DNA of 64,000 nt from Pigmentiphaga humi (GCF_900606115.1 NZ_UWPJ01000014.1:62001-126000), one strand, 5' to 3'. Numbered from the stretch's first letter, positions 36,867 through 46,706 are shown. Translations and numbers: made by a program. The notes: generated by a model not told the origin, from the sequence alone.

Positions 36867-38621
36867 GTGAGCCACGCAATGCGCGCATCGCAGTTCCATA
36901 TCGGCACGCTCAAGGAAGCGCCTTCCGACGCCGAAATCGTCAGCCACCAACTCATGACCCGCGCGGGCATGATCCGCAAGCTGGCCGGCGGCATCTACAA
37001 CTACATGCCCATCGGCCTGCGCGTCATCCGCAAGGTCGAGGCCATCATCCGCGAAGAGATGAACCGCGCGGGCGCGCTCGAACTGCTGATGCCGGTGGTG
37101 CAGCCGGCCGAGCTCTGGATGGAGTCGGGCCGCTGGGAGCAGTACGGCCCCGAGCTGCTGCGCATGAAAGACCGCCACGGCCGTGATTTCGTGCTCCAGC
37201 CCACCTCGGAAGAAGTCATCACCGACATCGCCCGCAACGAGATCCACAGCTGGCGCCAGCTTCCCAAGAACTTCTATCACATCCAGACCAAGTTCCGCGA
37301 CGAGCGCCGGCCGCGCTTCGGCGTGATGCGCGGCCGCGAGTTCACGATGAAGGACGCCTACTCCTTCGACCGCGACGAGGCCGGCGCGCAGAAGAGCTAC
37401 GACGTCATGTACGACGCCTACATGCGCATCTTCACGCGCATGGGGCTGACCTTCCGCGCCGTGGCGGCCGACACCGGGTCGATCGGCGGCTCGCGCAGCC
37501 ATGAGTTCCAGGTCATCGCCGATACCGGCGAAGACCTGATCGTCTACAACCCCGCCACCCAGTACGCCGCCAACATCGAGCTGGCCGAAGCGCCCTGCCT
37601 GATCGCCGAGCGCGCCGCCGCCGGCCAGGACATGCGCCAGGTCCATACCCCCGGCGCCACCAAGTGCGAAGCGGTGGCCGAGATGCTGGAACTGCCGCTG
37701 ACCAGCCACGTCAAGTCCATCGCGCTGGCGGTCGAACCCGAGGAAGCCGGCCAGCCGGTGCAGATCTGGCTGCTGCTGGTGCGCGCCGACCACGAGCTGA
37801 ACGAAGTCAAGGCCGGCAAGCTGGCCGGGCTGGAGCACGGCTACCGTTTCGCCACCGAGGCCGAGATCGTCGAGCACTTCGGCTGCGTGCCGGGCTTCAT
37901 CGGCCCGCTGGGCACCGCCAAGCCCGTCACCGTCGTGGCCGACCGCACCGTGGCCGCGCTGCACGACTTCGTCATCGGCGCCAACCAGGCCGACCACCAC
38001 TACGCCGGCGTGAACTGGGGCCGCGACCTGCCCGAGCCCGACCTCGTGGCCGACATCCGCAACGTGGTCGAAGGCGATCCGGCTCCGGACGGCAGCGGCG
38101 CGCTGGCCATCCAGCGCGGCATCGAGGTCGGCCACGTCTTTTTCCTGGGCACCAAGTACTCCAATGCGCTCAAGGCCACCTACCTGGACGAGACCGGCAA
38201 GCCGGCCATGCTGCAGATGGGCTGCTACGGCATAGGCGTGACGCGCCTGCTGGGCGCGGCCATCGAGCAGCACCACGATGCCCGCGGCATCGTCTGGCCG
38301 CGCGCGCTGGCGCCGTTCGAAGTGGTGGTCTGCCCGGTGGGCTGGGGCAAGAGCGAGGCCGTGCGCGACGCCGCGACCCGGCTCTACGAGGGCCTGAAGG
38401 AAGCGGGCGTGGATGCCATCCTGGACGACCGCGACGAGCGCCCCGGCGTGATGTTCGCCGACTGGGAACTGATCGGCGTGCCGGTGCGCGTGACCGTCGG
38501 CGACCGCGGCCTGAAGGAAGGCCAGATCGAGCTGCAGGGCCGCGGCGACGCGGCCGCCGCCAAGATCGCCGTGGCCGAAGGGCTGCCGGCCACGCTGGCC
38601 AGGCTGGCGCAAACGAACTGA
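36867..38621 (+). CDS. proS: Prolyl-tRNA synthetase
   Basis: 584 residues, bacterial type with an inserted editing domain. Class II motifs: [13 protein letters not shown] near the start, motif 2 [21 protein letters not shown] (residues ~139-159), and motif 3 [16 protein letters not shown]. The central block with [13 protein letters not shown] sits in the insertion. Starts at 36867 or 36879 ([11 protein letters not shown]) are both possible. Charges tRNA-Pro in the cytoplasm. Confidence 0.96.
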   Translation: MSHAMRASQFHIGTLKEAPSDAEIVSHQLMTRAGMIRKLAGGIYNYMPIGLRVIRKVEAIIREEMNRAGALELLMPVVQPAELWMESGRWEQYGPELLRMKDRHGRDFVLQPTSEEVITDIARNEIHSWRQLPKNFYHIQTKFRDERRPRFGVMRGREFTMKDAYSFDRDEAGAQKSYDVMYDAYMRIFTRMGLTFRAVAADTGSIGGSRSHEFQVIADTGEDLIVYNPATQYAANIELAEAPCLIAERAAAGQDMRQVHTPGATKCEAVAEMLELPLTSHVKSIALAVEPEEAGQPVQIWLLLVRADHELNEVKAGKLAGLEHGYRFATEAEIVEHFGCVPGFIGPLGTAKPVTVVADRTVAALHDFVIGANQADHHYAGVNWGRDLPEPDLVADIRNVVEGDPAPDGSGALAIQRGIEVGHVFFLGTKYSNALKATYLDETGKPAMLQMGCYGIGVTRLLGAAIEQHHDARGIVWPRALAPFEVVVCPVGWGKSEAVRDAATRLYEGLKEAGVDAILDDRDERPGVMFADWELIGVPVRVTVGDRGLKEGQIELQGRGDAAAAKIAVAEGLPATLARLAQTN

Positions 38622-38744
38622 GTCCGGCCGCCGGGCGCCCGGCATGCCTGGCAGCACGCCGGCCATGCCGCGGTCTGCCCCCAGTCCACACTCGCCGGCC
38701 TACTATCTACCTTGAAGGACGGACAAGCAACGCGAGGAGGACGG

Positions 38745-39644
38745 ATGATGAACGAGGCAGACCTGGCCGCATTCGACTGTGCCGTGGCGGGGGCCGACAT
38801 CCTGGGCGAAGCGCCCATGTGGTGCGGCCGCAGCCGGCTGCTCTGGTGGGTCGACGTGCGCCGCGCGGCCTTGCAATCCTACGATCCGGCCACCGGCAGG
38901 CACCGGGCGCGCCGCCTGGGAAACGACATGCTCATCGGCAGCATGGCCTTGCGCGAGCAAGGCGGTTTTCTATTGGCCACCGACACCGGTTTTTATACGT
39001 ACGATCCCGGGCAGCCGGAAGCGCCGCGCGCCCTGTTCGATCCGGAACCGGGGCAAACCGGCAGTCGTCTGAACGACGGCCGGTGCGATCGGCGCGGCCG
39101 GTTCTGGGTGGGCAGCATGGTGGACGCGGACCGCATTCCCGGCGGCACCCTGTACCGGCTGGATGCGGACTTCGCCTGCCACGCCATGCTGGACGGAATC
39201 GTGGTGCCGAACTCGATTGCCTGGAGCCCGGACAACAAGACGATGTATTTCGCCGATACCCATCGCCAGCTCATCTGGGCGTTCGATTTCGACCTGGACG
39301 ATGGCGCGATCACCCGCCGGCGTGTCTTCCACGACTGGAGCCACCAGAAAGGGAAGCCGGACGGCGCGGCCATCGATACCGACGGCTGTCTCTGGAACGC
39401 CATGGTGGCCACGGGCCAGTTGGTCCGCCACCGCCCCGACGGCCGCGTGGACCGCATCATCCAGTTGCCGGTCACCAATCCCACCTGCCCGGCGTTCGGC
39501 GGAACCGGCCTGGACGTCATGTACGTGACCAGCCACTCCCAACGCCTCGACCCCGCGCAAATAGCGCGGGAACCGTTGGCGGGGGGACTGTTCGCCGTGC
39601 GGACGGGCTGCCAGGGGCTGCCCGAGGCCCGCTTCGCCGGATGA
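38745..39644 (+). CDS. SMP-30/gluconolactonase family protein
   Basis: 299 residues from the ATG at 38745, with GAGGAGG 4 nt upstream. A six-bladed propeller of the regucalcin type: LGEAPMWCGRSRLLWWVDV supplies the first metal-binding Glu, RLNDGRCDRRGRFWVG the Asn/Asp pair, and PNSIAWSPDNKTMYFAD a later ligand set. Such enzymes hydrolyse sugar lactones using a divalent cation. No sugar pathway genes are adjacent, so the substrate is open. Confidence 0.85.
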   Translation: MMNEADLAAFDCAVAGADILGEAPMWCGRSRLLWWVDVRRAALQSYDPATGRHRARRLGNDMLIGSMALREQGGFLLATDTGFYTYDPGQPEAPRALFDPEPGQTGSRLNDGRCDRRGRFWVGSMVDADRIPGGTLYRLDADFACHAMLDGIVVPNSIAWSPDNKTMYFADTHRQLIWAFDFDLDDGAITRRRVFHDWSHQKGKPDGAAIDTDGCLWNAMVATGQLVRHRPDGRVDRIIQLPVTNPTCPAFGGTGLDVMYVTSHSQRLDPAQIAREPLAGGLFAVRTGCQGLPEARFAG

Positions 39645-39645
39645 T

Positions 39646-40278
39646 TCAGCGGCGCGCGTAGGCCCGCGCCGGATGCAGGTCCATCACCCACTGCACGACC
39701 TGGGCCGCCAGTTCGTCGCTGGCGGCGCCGAAGGCGCTCACCACTTGCTGCACCTGTACGCCCTCGGCCGGACGCGCCACCTCGAAGCTGCGGGAGGCCA
39801 CGACCCGGCGCGTGGACGCCGCCACCAGCCGGGCGTCGAGTACCAGCACCGCATGGGGCGCGCCGTTGCGGTATTCGCTCTGGAACGCGCGCAGGTCGCT
39901 GTCCAGCTCCAGGTCTGTGCGGATGTTGCTTTCGTCGGTGCTGACGCTCGCCGCCCGGCCGTCTGCGCGGAAGGCCTGCGCCAGGCGGGCGCGCACCAGG
40001 GCCGGCGGCGGCGCGGCCCAGCGCGCGCCGGCATAGCTGCTGACCTGGTCGCCCGAAGCCAGCACGGCGATGCGGGTCGCTTCCAGGACGGGGCTGGCAT
40101 GCGGCGTATCGATGCGCAGCGACCACTCCTGCGCATCGGCCGACGAAGCGGCCGGCGCCTTCAAGGCCGACGGCAGGCGGTAGATCTCCACGGTCTGCTG
40201 TTCGGGCAGCAGCGAGCAGCCGGCCAGCAGGCCGGCCGCCGCGCAAAGGGCGGCAAGCCGCGCGCGCGGGGTCTTCAT
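39646..40278 (-). CDS. ABC-type transport auxiliary lipoprotein of the MCE system
   Basis: 210 residues with lipobox LAALCAAAGLLAGC. Opening strand QQTVEIYRLPSAL and RTDLELDSDLRAFQSEY match the ABC_trans_aux/PqiC-type outer-membrane lipoproteins that accompany MCE transporters. Last gene of the four-gene operon; its ATG overlaps the MCE gene's stop (ATGA). Confidence 0.85.
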   Translation of the reverse strand: MKTPRARLAALCAAAGLLAGCSLLPEQQTVEIYRLPSALKAPAASSADAQEWSLRIDTPHASPVLEATRIAVLASGDQVSSYAGARWAAPPPALVRARLAQAFRADGRAASVSTDESNIRTDLELDSDLRAFQSEYRNGAPHAVLVLDARLVAASTRRVVASRSFEVARPAEGVQVQQVVSAFGAASDELAAQVVQWVMDLHPARAYARR

Positions 40279-41213
40279 GGCGTGAACTCCTTGGGTTGTT
40301 CGCGGCCCAGCAGGTAATTGGCGGGGTTGTCCTCGAGGCGCCGCATGACGGCGCGCAGCGACGCCAGGGTGGTGCGCAGTTCGCGCAGCGCGCCGCCCAG
40401 TTCATTCAAGCCTTGGGCGCCGCTGCCGAGCGCGCCGCGGTTTTCCTGCACGAGCCGGTCGATGCTGTCGCCGGCGCGAGCCAGCGAAGTCATCGCCGCC
40501 TGCGCGCCCTGCAGGGTCTGCCGGCCCTGGTCGGCGACCAGGGCGTCGGTACGGCCGAGCAGCGAACTGGTGCGCGACAGCACCTCGGCGGCCTGCTGCC
40601 CGAGCACCGCCACTTGCGCGGACAGGCGGGCGACGTCGTCGCGTCCGTCCGCCATGGCCTGGGTAGTCTTCTCCAGGTTGTCCAGGATGCGCCCCAATTG
40701 CTCGGCATTGTGCGGCGACATCATCCGCCGGGAGCTGGCGACCAGTTCGCTGACGTTCAGCATCAGGTCTTCGCCGCCGGCCAGCAACTGGCTGATCGGC
40801 GACGGGGTCGCGACGATCACCGGCGCCTGGTCGCCGGTGCCCACGAGCAAGGGGCTGTCGGGCCTGCCGCTGCTGAGCTGGATTACCGAAGTGCCGGTCA
40901 CGCCCGTCAGCCGCAGGCGCGCCACGGTGTCCTGCCGGATCGGCACGCTGCTGGCGATGCGTATGCGCGCCACCACCTTGCGCGGATCGGCCGGATCCAG
41001 CCGCAGCCGGGCGACGTCGCCCACCTTGATGCCGCTATACATCACGGCGCTGCCTTCGGACAGGCCGTTGACCGCCTCGTTGAACTCGACGTCGAACTGC
41101 GCCACGCCCGCGTCCGTATGGTTCTTGGCCAGCCACAGCCCGAACAGCAGCGCGCCGGCCACGAACACGACCAGGAACAGCCCGATCACCACATGATGCG
41201 CCCGCGTTTCCAT
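40275..41213 (-). CDS. MlaD-type MCE domain substrate-binding protein
   Basis: 312 residues. One N-terminal membrane anchor (VVIGLFLVVFVAGALLFGLWL), then an MCE domain with VEFNEAVNGLSEGSAVMYSGIKVG and VRLRLTGVTGTSVIQL-like strands, then a helical C-terminal region. MCE proteins form hexameric rings that pass lipids between membranes. One base separates it from the ATPase stop. Confidence 0.9.
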   Translation of the reverse strand: METRAHHVVIGLFLVVFVAGALLFGLWLAKNHTDAGVAQFDVEFNEAVNGLSEGSAVMYSGIKVGDVARLRLDPADPRKVVARIRIASSVPIRQDTVARLRLTGVTGTSVIQLSSGRPDSPLLVGTGDQAPVIVATPSPISQLLAGGEDLMLNVSELVASSRRMMSPHNAEQLGRILDNLEKTTQAMADGRDDVARLSAQVAVLGQQAAEVLSRTSSLLGRTDALVADQGRQTLQGAQAAMTSLARAGDSIDRLVQENRGALGSGAQGLNELGGALRELRTTLASLRAVMRRLEDNPANYLLGREQPKEFTP

Positions 41214-41214
41214 C

Positions 41215-42012
41215 TCAAACCTCCCTGTCCGTGCGCTGCGCCGCGCCCGCGGCCGCGCGCCCGCGCGGCCCCTGGAAATATTCCTGCACCCATGGGTCGT
41301 CGACCCGCTCCACCACTTCCAGCCGGTCCACCGCCAGCACCTTGCGCCCGGCCAGCACCGCCACCCGATCGCAGATCGCGTAAAGCGTGTCCAGGTCGTG
41401 CGTGACCAGGAACACGGTCAGTCCCAATGCATCGCGCAGGGTGCGAATCAGGCGGTCGAAAGCCGCCGCGCCGATCGGATCGAGCCCGGCCGTGGGTTCG
41501 TCCAGGAACAGCAGGTCCGGATCGAGCGCCAGGGAGCGGGCCAGCGCGGCGCGCTTGACCATGCCGCCCGACAGCGAGGCCGGCAGCTTGTCGCCCGCTT
41601 CGGCGGGCAGGCCCGCCAGCGCGATCTTGAGCCGCGCCAGCCGTTCGGCCTCGACGCGCGGCAGGCCGGCGTGCTCGACCAGCGGCAGCGCGACATTCTC
41701 GGCCACGGTCAGGGACGAGAACAGCGCCCCGCGCTGGAACAGCACGCCCATGCGCCGCTCCAGCGCCGAGCGGCGCGCCGGCGGCAGCTCGGCCAGGGGC
41801 TCGCCGAACACCTTCACCGAGCCGGCGGTGGGCTGGCGCAGGCCGACGATGGAGCGCAGCAGCACCGACTTGCCCGAGCCCGAGCCGCCGACCACGCCCA
41901 GGATCTCGCCGCGGCGGATGTCCAGGTCCAGGCCGTCGTGCACGGTCTGCGCGCCGAAACGGTTGACCAGCCCGCGCACCTGGACGATGTTCTCGGGCGC
42001 CGCGCTCACCAT
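41215..42012 (-). CDS. MlaF-type lipid transport ATPase
   Basis: 265 residues from ATG 42012, which overlaps the permease stop. Walker A GGSGSGKSVLLRSI, signature LSGGMVKRAALARSLA, Walker B LLFLDEPTAGLDPIG, switch FLVTHDLDTL. The GGM.KR signature variant and SGSGKSVLLR are typical of Mla/Ttg2A ATPases rather than importers. It drives the MCE lipid transporter encoded around it. Confidence 0.92.
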   Translation of the reverse strand: MVSAAPENIVQVRGLVNRFGAQTVHDGLDLDIRRGEILGVVGGSGSGKSVLLRSIVGLRQPTAGSVKVFGEPLAELPPARRSALERRMGVLFQRGALFSSLTVAENVALPLVEHAGLPRVEAERLARLKIALAGLPAEAGDKLPASLSGGMVKRAALARSLALDPDLLFLDEPTAGLDPIGAAAFDRLIRTLRDALGLTVFLVTHDLDTLYAICDRVAVLAGRKVLAVDRLEVVERVDDPWVQEYFQGPRGRAAAGAAQRTDREV

Positions 42013-43151
42013 CCCATCTCCATGCAGAACAGCGCCGCCAGCGCATCGATCAGGATCACCATGAAAATGGACTGCACCACGCTGGACGTGGTGTGCTCGC
42101 CCACCGACTGCGCGCTGCCGCTGACCTTGAAGCCTTCCAGGCAGCCAATGACGGCGATGACGAAGGCCAGGATCGGCGCCTTGGCCATGCCGACGTAGAA
42201 GTGGCGCACGCCCAGGCTCTCGTGCAGCGTGGACAGGAACAGCGAAGGCGGGATCTCCAGGCTCCAGGCGCAGACCAGCATGCCCCCGGCGATGCCGGTC
42301 AGCATGGACATGAACGTCAGGATGGGCAGCGAGACCATCATCGCCAGCACGCGCGGCAGCACCAGCATGTCGATGGGATTCAGGCCGAGCGCGCGCAATG
42401 CGTCGATTTCCTCGTTGGCCTTCATGGAGCCGATCTGCGCCGTGAAGGCGCTGGCGGTGCGGCCCGCCATCAGGATGGCGGTGAGCAGCACCGCGAACTC
42501 GCGCAGGAAGGCGAAGCCGACCAGGTTGACGGTGTAGATCGCGGCGCCGAACTCCTGCAATACCGTCGCGCCCAGGAAAGCCACCACCGCGCCGACCAGG
42601 AAGGTCAGCAGCGCGATGATGGGCACGGCGTCGAGCCCGACCTGCTCGATCTGCGCCACCGTGGCGGTGATGCGCCAGCTGCGGGGCCGCACCAGCCCCC
42701 GGACGAAACGCTCCAGGGTGAGCCCGATGAAGCCGCACTGGTCGACCGCATGCCGCCACATCTGCTCGGCGGCCCAGCCGATGCGGCCCAGCATCTCGGC
42801 CCCCGGCCGCCGCGCGGCGGCGGGCGCGGCGCGCTGGACCTGGTTTTCCGCCTGGATCACGGTATCGAGCAGCGCCCGGCGCGCCGGCGCGAGCGGCGGC
42901 CCCGCCTCGATCAGGGCCGGCAGGCGCTCCGCGCCGACCAGATCGACCAGCAGCGCCGCGCCGGCCGTATCCAGCGCGCCGATGCGGCTCACATCCAGCG
43001 TCGCGACTTCTGCCGCAGCCACCCCCGCGGCCTCGCGCCGCAGCGCCTCGAAACCGGCCAGCGTCCAATCGCCCTCGGCGGCCAGACGGCCGTCCTGCGG
43101 CGACGTCTCCCAGACCAGCCGGCCCGGCTGCGGACGGTCACTCACTCGCAA
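42006..43151 (-). CDS. MlaE-type permease with N-terminal STAS domain
   Basis: 381 residues. The first ~100 residues look like a STAS domain (TLDVSRIGALDTAGAALLVDL), the role played by separate MlaB in E. coli. The permease part has VVAFLGATVLQEFGAAIYTVNLVG, the SMKANEEIDALRALGLNP motif, and five or so hydrophobic helices ending VILIDALAALFCMEMGW. First gene of the operon (permease, ATPase, MCE, lipoprotein). The direction of lipid movement is not readable from sequence. Confidence 0.92.
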   Translation of the reverse strand: MRVSDRPQPGRLVWETSPQDGRLAAEGDWTLAGFEALRREAAGVAAAEVATLDVSRIGALDTAGAALLVDLVGAERLPALIEAGPPLAPARRALLDTVIQAENQVQRAAPAAARRPGAEMLGRIGWAAEQMWRHAVDQCGFIGLTLERFVRGLVRPRSWRITATVAQIEQVGLDAVPIIALLTFLVGAVVAFLGATVLQEFGAAIYTVNLVGFAFLREFAVLLTAILMAGRTASAFTAQIGSMKANEEIDALRALGLNPIDMLVLPRVLAMMVSLPILTFMSMLTGIAGGMLVCAWSLEIPPSLFLSTLHESLGVRHFYVGMAKAPILAFVIAVIGCLEGFKVSGSAQSVGEHTTSSVVQSIFMVILIDALAALFCMEMGW

Positions 43152-43204
43152 GCTCTCCTATAAAGGCACGCCACGACTCGCTCCTGCAAAGTACGTTGGG
43201 TTGG

Positions 43205-43283
43205 ACCCAGGGCGCCGCGGATCCGGCTTCGCCGGTCCGCCAGCGCCGCCCCCTTGAGGGGGCCCGCGAAGCGGGTAGGGGGT
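43205..43283 (+). repeat. Dispersed intergenic repeat, copy D
   Basis: Contains GGATCCGGCTTCGCCGGTCC and a terminal hairpin CCCGC-GAA-GCGGG, then GTAGGGGG, ending 4 bp from the ffh stop codon. The terminal stem differs from other copies but still pairs perfectly. Confidence 0.85.
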
Positions 43284-43287
43284 GGGC

Positions 43288-44706
43288 CTATTTCATCCCC
43301 GGCAAGCCCTTCATGCCGCGCAGCGCCTTCATGCCGCCCATCGCGCGCATCATCTTGGCCATGCCGCCCTTCTTCATCTGCTTCATCATGGCCTGCATCT
43401 GCTCGAACTGGGCCAGCATGCGGTTGACCTCCTGCACCTGCACGCCGGCGCCGGTGGCGATGCGGCGCTTGCGCGAGGCCTTGATCAATTCGGGCTTGGA
43501 CCGCTCCAGCTCGGTCATGGCGTTCAGGATGCCCTCCATGCGCCGGACCTGCTTGTTGGCCTGCTTGCCGTCGATCTGCGAGGCCGCCTGGGAGAACTGC
43601 GCCGGCAGCTTCTCCAGCAGCGAGCCCATGTCGCCCAGATTCTTCATCTGCGCGATCTGGGAGCGGAAATCGTTGAGGTCGAAGCGGTCGCCGGACTTGA
43701 GCTTGGCCGCCAGCTTTTGCGCCTCGTCCACGTCGATGGCGCGCTGCGCCTCTTCCACCAGCGACAGGATGTCGCCCATGCCCAGCACCCGCTGCGCCAT
43801 GCGCTCGGGGTGGAAAGGCTCCAGGCCGGCCAGTTTTTCCGACACGCCGACGAACTTGAGCGGCTTGCCGGTGATCTGGCGCACCGACAGCGCCGCGCCG
43901 CCGCGCGCATCGCCGTCCAGCTTGGTCAGCACCACGCCGGTAAGCGGCAGCGCGTCGTTGAAGGCCTTGGCGACGTTGACCGCGTCCTGGCCCAGCATCG
44001 CATCGACCACGAACAGCGTCTCGATGGGATTGAGCAGGGCGTGCAGCGCGCGGATCTCGTTCATCAGCACTTCGTCTATGCCCAGGCGGCCGGCGGTATC
44101 GACGATCAGCACGTCGTAGTGGTGGCGGCGGGCATGGTCGAGCGCGTTGCGGGCGATGTCCTCGGGCTTCTGGTCGGCGGTCGAGGGCATGAAGTCCACG
44201 CCCGCCTGCGCGGCCACCGTCTTCAGCTGTTCGATGGCCGCGGGGCGGTAGACGTCGGCGCTGACCACCAGCACCTTCTTCTTGCCGGTCTTGCGGCCGT
44301 TCTGGACGTGGCCGCCCTCTGCCAGCCAGCGCGCCAGCTTGCCGGTGGTGGTGGTCTTGCCCGAGCCCTGCAGGCCGGCCATCAGAATCACGGCGGGCGG
44401 CTGCTGGGCCAGCGACAGCTCGGTCGCGTTCGGGCCGAGGTCGCCGCCCATCAGCGTGGTCAGCTCCTTGTGCACGACCCCCACCAGCGCCTGGCCCGGG
44501 GTCAGGCTGCCGGCGACGTCCTCGCCCAGCGCCTTTTCCTTCACGCGCGCGACGAACTCGCGCACCACCGGCAGCGCCACGTCCGCCTCGAGCAGCGCCA
44601 GGCGCACTTCGCGCAGCATTTCCTGCGTATTCGCCTCGGTCAGGCGGGCTTCGCCCTTCAGGGTCTTGACGACACGGGACAGGCGGGCAGTGAGGTTATC
44701 GAGCAT
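43288..44706 (-). CDS. ffh: Signal recognition particle protein Ffh
   Basis: 472 residues. N domain then GTPase G domain with GLQGSGKTTTTGKLA (G1), DTAGRLGIDE (G3) and TKLDGDARGG (G4 region); the methionine-rich M domain at the C-terminus (MMKQMKKGGMAKMMRAMGG) binds 4.5S RNA and signal peptides. Targets inner-membrane proteins with FtsY. Divergent from the CcsA-like gene by 24 bp. Confidence 0.96.
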   Translation of the reverse strand: MLDNLTARLSRVVKTLKGEARLTEANTQEMLREVRLALLEADVALPVVREFVARVKEKALGEDVAGSLTPGQALVGVVHKELTTLMGGDLGPNATELSLAQQPPAVILMAGLQGSGKTTTTGKLARWLAEGGHVQNGRKTGKKKVLVVSADVYRPAAIEQLKTVAAQAGVDFMPSTADQKPEDIARNALDHARRHHYDVLIVDTAGRLGIDEVLMNEIRALHALLNPIETLFVVDAMLGQDAVNVAKAFNDALPLTGVVLTKLDGDARGGAALSVRQITGKPLKFVGVSEKLAGLEPFHPERMAQRVLGMGDILSLVEEAQRAIDVDEAQKLAAKLKSGDRFDLNDFRSQIAQMKNLGDMGSLLEKLPAQFSQAASQIDGKQANKQVRRMEGILNAMTELERSKPELIKASRKRRIATGAGVQVQEVNRMLAQFEQMQAMMKQMKKGGMAKMMRAMGGMKALRGMKGLPGMK

Positions 44707-44730
44707 GAATGGGATCGCTTACACTTCCAT

Positions 44731-45582
44731 ATGGACATGGGAATTGTATTGCACGCACTGGCCGCGGCCGGTTACGCCTTGTTGACGGCGCTGGCCTGGC
44801 GCGGCGTCTCGTCGCACCCCGAAACCCGGATGAGCGCCGTCGAACGCACCGGACTGACGCTGGTGCTGGTTCTGCACGGCCTGGCGGTCCACCAGGCCAT
44901 GCTGGGCGACGGCGACCTCAGGCTCGGCTTCGCGCTGGGCATCTCGGCCGCGCTATGGCTGGGCCTGATCGTATTCTGGGCCGAAAGCCTGTGGGTGGCC
45001 ATAGACGGGCTGCGGCTGTGGCTGATGCCGCTGGGCGCCGTCGCCACCGCGCTGCAGGCGGTGTTTCCCGAAGGACGCGTCATCGCCCATGCCGACAGCG
45101 GCTGGCTGCGCGTCCACCTGGCCATCGCGCTGGCCGCCTACAGCATGATCACCATCGCCGCGCTGCACGCGCTGCTGATGGCCTCGGCCGACCGGCGGCT
45201 GCACGACCTCTCCTCCAGCGCCCAGCCGTCCGCCCGCCCCCCGGCGCGCGTCTATGCGCGGCTGCTCGACGCCGTGCCGCCGGTCCTGGTGCTCGAACGG
45301 CTGTTGTTCCGCCTGATATGGATAGGCTTCGTGCTGCTGACGCTGGCCGTGCTGACCGGCATCGTCATCTCGGAAGCCCTGTCCGGCACGCCGCTGCCCT
45401 TCGACCACAAGACCGTCTTCACGCTGCTGTCGTGGCTGACCTTCGGCCTGCTGCTGCTCGGCCGCCAGGTCCGCGGCTGGCGCGGCCGCACCGCGCTGCG
45501 CTGGACGCTGGCCGGCTTCGCCTTCCTGCTGCTGGCCTACACCGGCACCCGCTTCGTCCTCGAATTCATCCTGCACCGCTGA
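44731..45582 (+). CDS. CcsA/YpjD-like inner-membrane protein (cytochrome c assembly family)
   Basis: 283 residues, about eight hydrophobic segments (IVLHALAAAGYALLTALAW, LAIALAAYSMITIAALHALL, FTLLSWLTFGLLLLG). The late FDHKTVFTLLSW stretch, with a histidine, matches the CcsA/HemX-type cytochrome c assembly family (often annotated YpjD next to ffh). A heme-handling role is possible but unproven; the canonical WWD motif of CcmF/CcmC is not seen. Start could also be ATG 44737. Confidence 0.8.
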   Translation: MDMGIVLHALAAAGYALLTALAWRGVSSHPETRMSAVERTGLTLVLVLHGLAVHQAMLGDGDLRLGFALGISAALWLGLIVFWAESLWVAIDGLRLWLMPLGAVATALQAVFPEGRVIAHADSGWLRVHLAIALAAYSMITIAALHALLMASADRRLHDLSSSAQPSARPPARVYARLLDAVPPVLVLERLLFRLIWIGFVLLTLAVLTGIVISEALSGTPLPFDHKTVFTLLSWLTFGLLLLGRQVRGWRGRTALRWTLAGFAFLLLAYTGTRFVLEFILHR

Positions 45583-45591
45583 CCCGCGACC

Positions 45592-45837
45592 ATGGGCAAG
45601 ATCCTGTTCTGGCTAGTCGTCATCCTCGTCGCGCTGCTGGTGGCGCGCATCGCCGCGCGCAGCGCCGTCAAGGGCCAGCGCCAGGCCAGCCGACGCGCAG
45701 ACGCCACCCGCTTTCCCGAAGGCGGCATGGTCCGCTGCGCGCATTGCGGCATCCACCTGGCCTCCTCCGAAGCCGTCCGGCGCAAAGGCTACAACTATTG
45801 CAGCCTGGCCCATTCGCTCAAAGGACCGGGCAAATGA
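45592..45837 (+). CDS. Small membrane-anchored zinc-ribbon protein (PP0621 family)
   Basis: 81 residues. An N-terminal membrane helix (ILFWLVVILVALLVARIA) is followed by a short basic linker and a treble-clef-like CAHCGIHL...YCSLAHS with three cysteines and a histidine. The arrangement matches a small family found beside ampD in beta- and gamma-proteobacteria. Function unknown. Its stop overlaps the ampD start (ATGA). Confidence 0.8.
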   Translation: MGKILFWLVVILVALLVARIAARSAVKGQRQASRRADATRFPEGGMVRCAHCGIHLASSEAVRRKGYNYCSLAHSLKGPGK

Positions 45838-46487
45838 GCAGCCCGGCCGCGCCTCCAGACCCGCAGGCACCCGCCAGGATCGATGCGGCAGGCTGGATCG
45901 TCCACCCTGCCGTGCGCATCGCGCCTTCGCCCAATCACGACGAGCGCCCGGCCGGCACCGACGCCTCGCTGCTGGTCGTCCACAACATCAGCCTGCCGCC
46001 CGGCGAATTCGGCGGCCCCTGCATCGAGGCCCTGTTCACCAACACCCTGGACTGCGACGCCCATCCCTGGTTCGACTGCCTGCGCGGCCTGCGCGTCTCG
46101 GCCCACTTTCTGATCGACCGCCACGGCCGCGTCACCCAGTTCGTCAGCACCGACCGCCGCGCCTGGCACGCCGGCGTCTCCAGCTTCGAAGGCCGCGAGC
46201 GCTGCAACGACTTTTCGCTGGGCATCGAACTCGAAGGTACCGACACCCTGCCCTACACCGACGCCCAGTACGCCTCCCTGGCCTGGCTCACCGCCCTGCT
46301 GTGCGAGCGCCATCCCCTGCGCCACGTCCGCGGCCATGAACACATCGCCCCCGGCCGGAAAACGGACCCCGGTCCTTCTTTTGACTGGGGGCGGGCGATG
46401 GAAGGCCCCCCCCCTATGCGCTTGCGCGCGCCACCCCCGGGGGGCGGCACTGGCGGACCGGCGAAGCCGGATCCGCTGTGTCCGTAG
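45834..46487 (+). CDS. ampD: 1,6-anhydro-N-acetylmuramyl-L-alanine amidase
   Basis: 217 residues. LLVVHNISLPPGEFGG supplies the first zinc His, GIELEGTD the catalytic Glu, and RGHEHIAPGRKTDPGPSFDW the second His plus the Lys and Asp of the active site. It cleaves recycled muropeptides and keeps AmpC inducer levels low. Homologues normally end near the FDW motif; here the frame continues ~30 residues (MEGPPPMRLRAPPPGGG and on) through a dispersed repeat, which also supplies the stop codon. Confidence 0.93.
   Translation: MSSPAAPPDPQAPARIDAAGWIVHPAVRIAPSPNHDERPAGTDASLLVVHNISLPPGEFGGPCIEALFTNTLDCDAHPWFDCLRGLRVSAHFLIDRHGRVTQFVSTDRRAWHAGVSSFEGRERCNDFSLGIELEGTDTLPYTDAQYASLAWLTALLCERHPLRHVRGHEHIAPGRKTDPGPSFDWGRAMEGPPPMRLRAPPPGGGTGGPAKPDPLCP
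46406..46486 (-). repeat. Dispersed intergenic repeat, copy E (within the ampD 3' end)
   Basis: Reverse orientation, with terminal hairpin GCGC-GCAA-GCGC, the GGGGGGCGGCACTGGCGG core, and CCGGC-GAAGCCGGATCC. It is translated as the extra C-terminal tail of AmpD. Confidence 0.85.
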
Positions 46488-46706
46488 TTCGCGGTGCCGG
46501 CCTGGGTTCGCGGCGCCGAGGCTCTTGTGCCTTGGCGCGCTGTTCCACGCGAGGCAAACCCCGCTTTTCACGAGCGCTACGCGATCATTCCGGCGTGAAA
46601 CACGCATGCTTTCTAGCTGTCCAATCTTTAGAGCGCGACACGCCTGCCTGAGCGACCGACTCTCGCGTCCAGCAACATTTTGACACTTGCCGTACAATGG
46701 CTCCCC

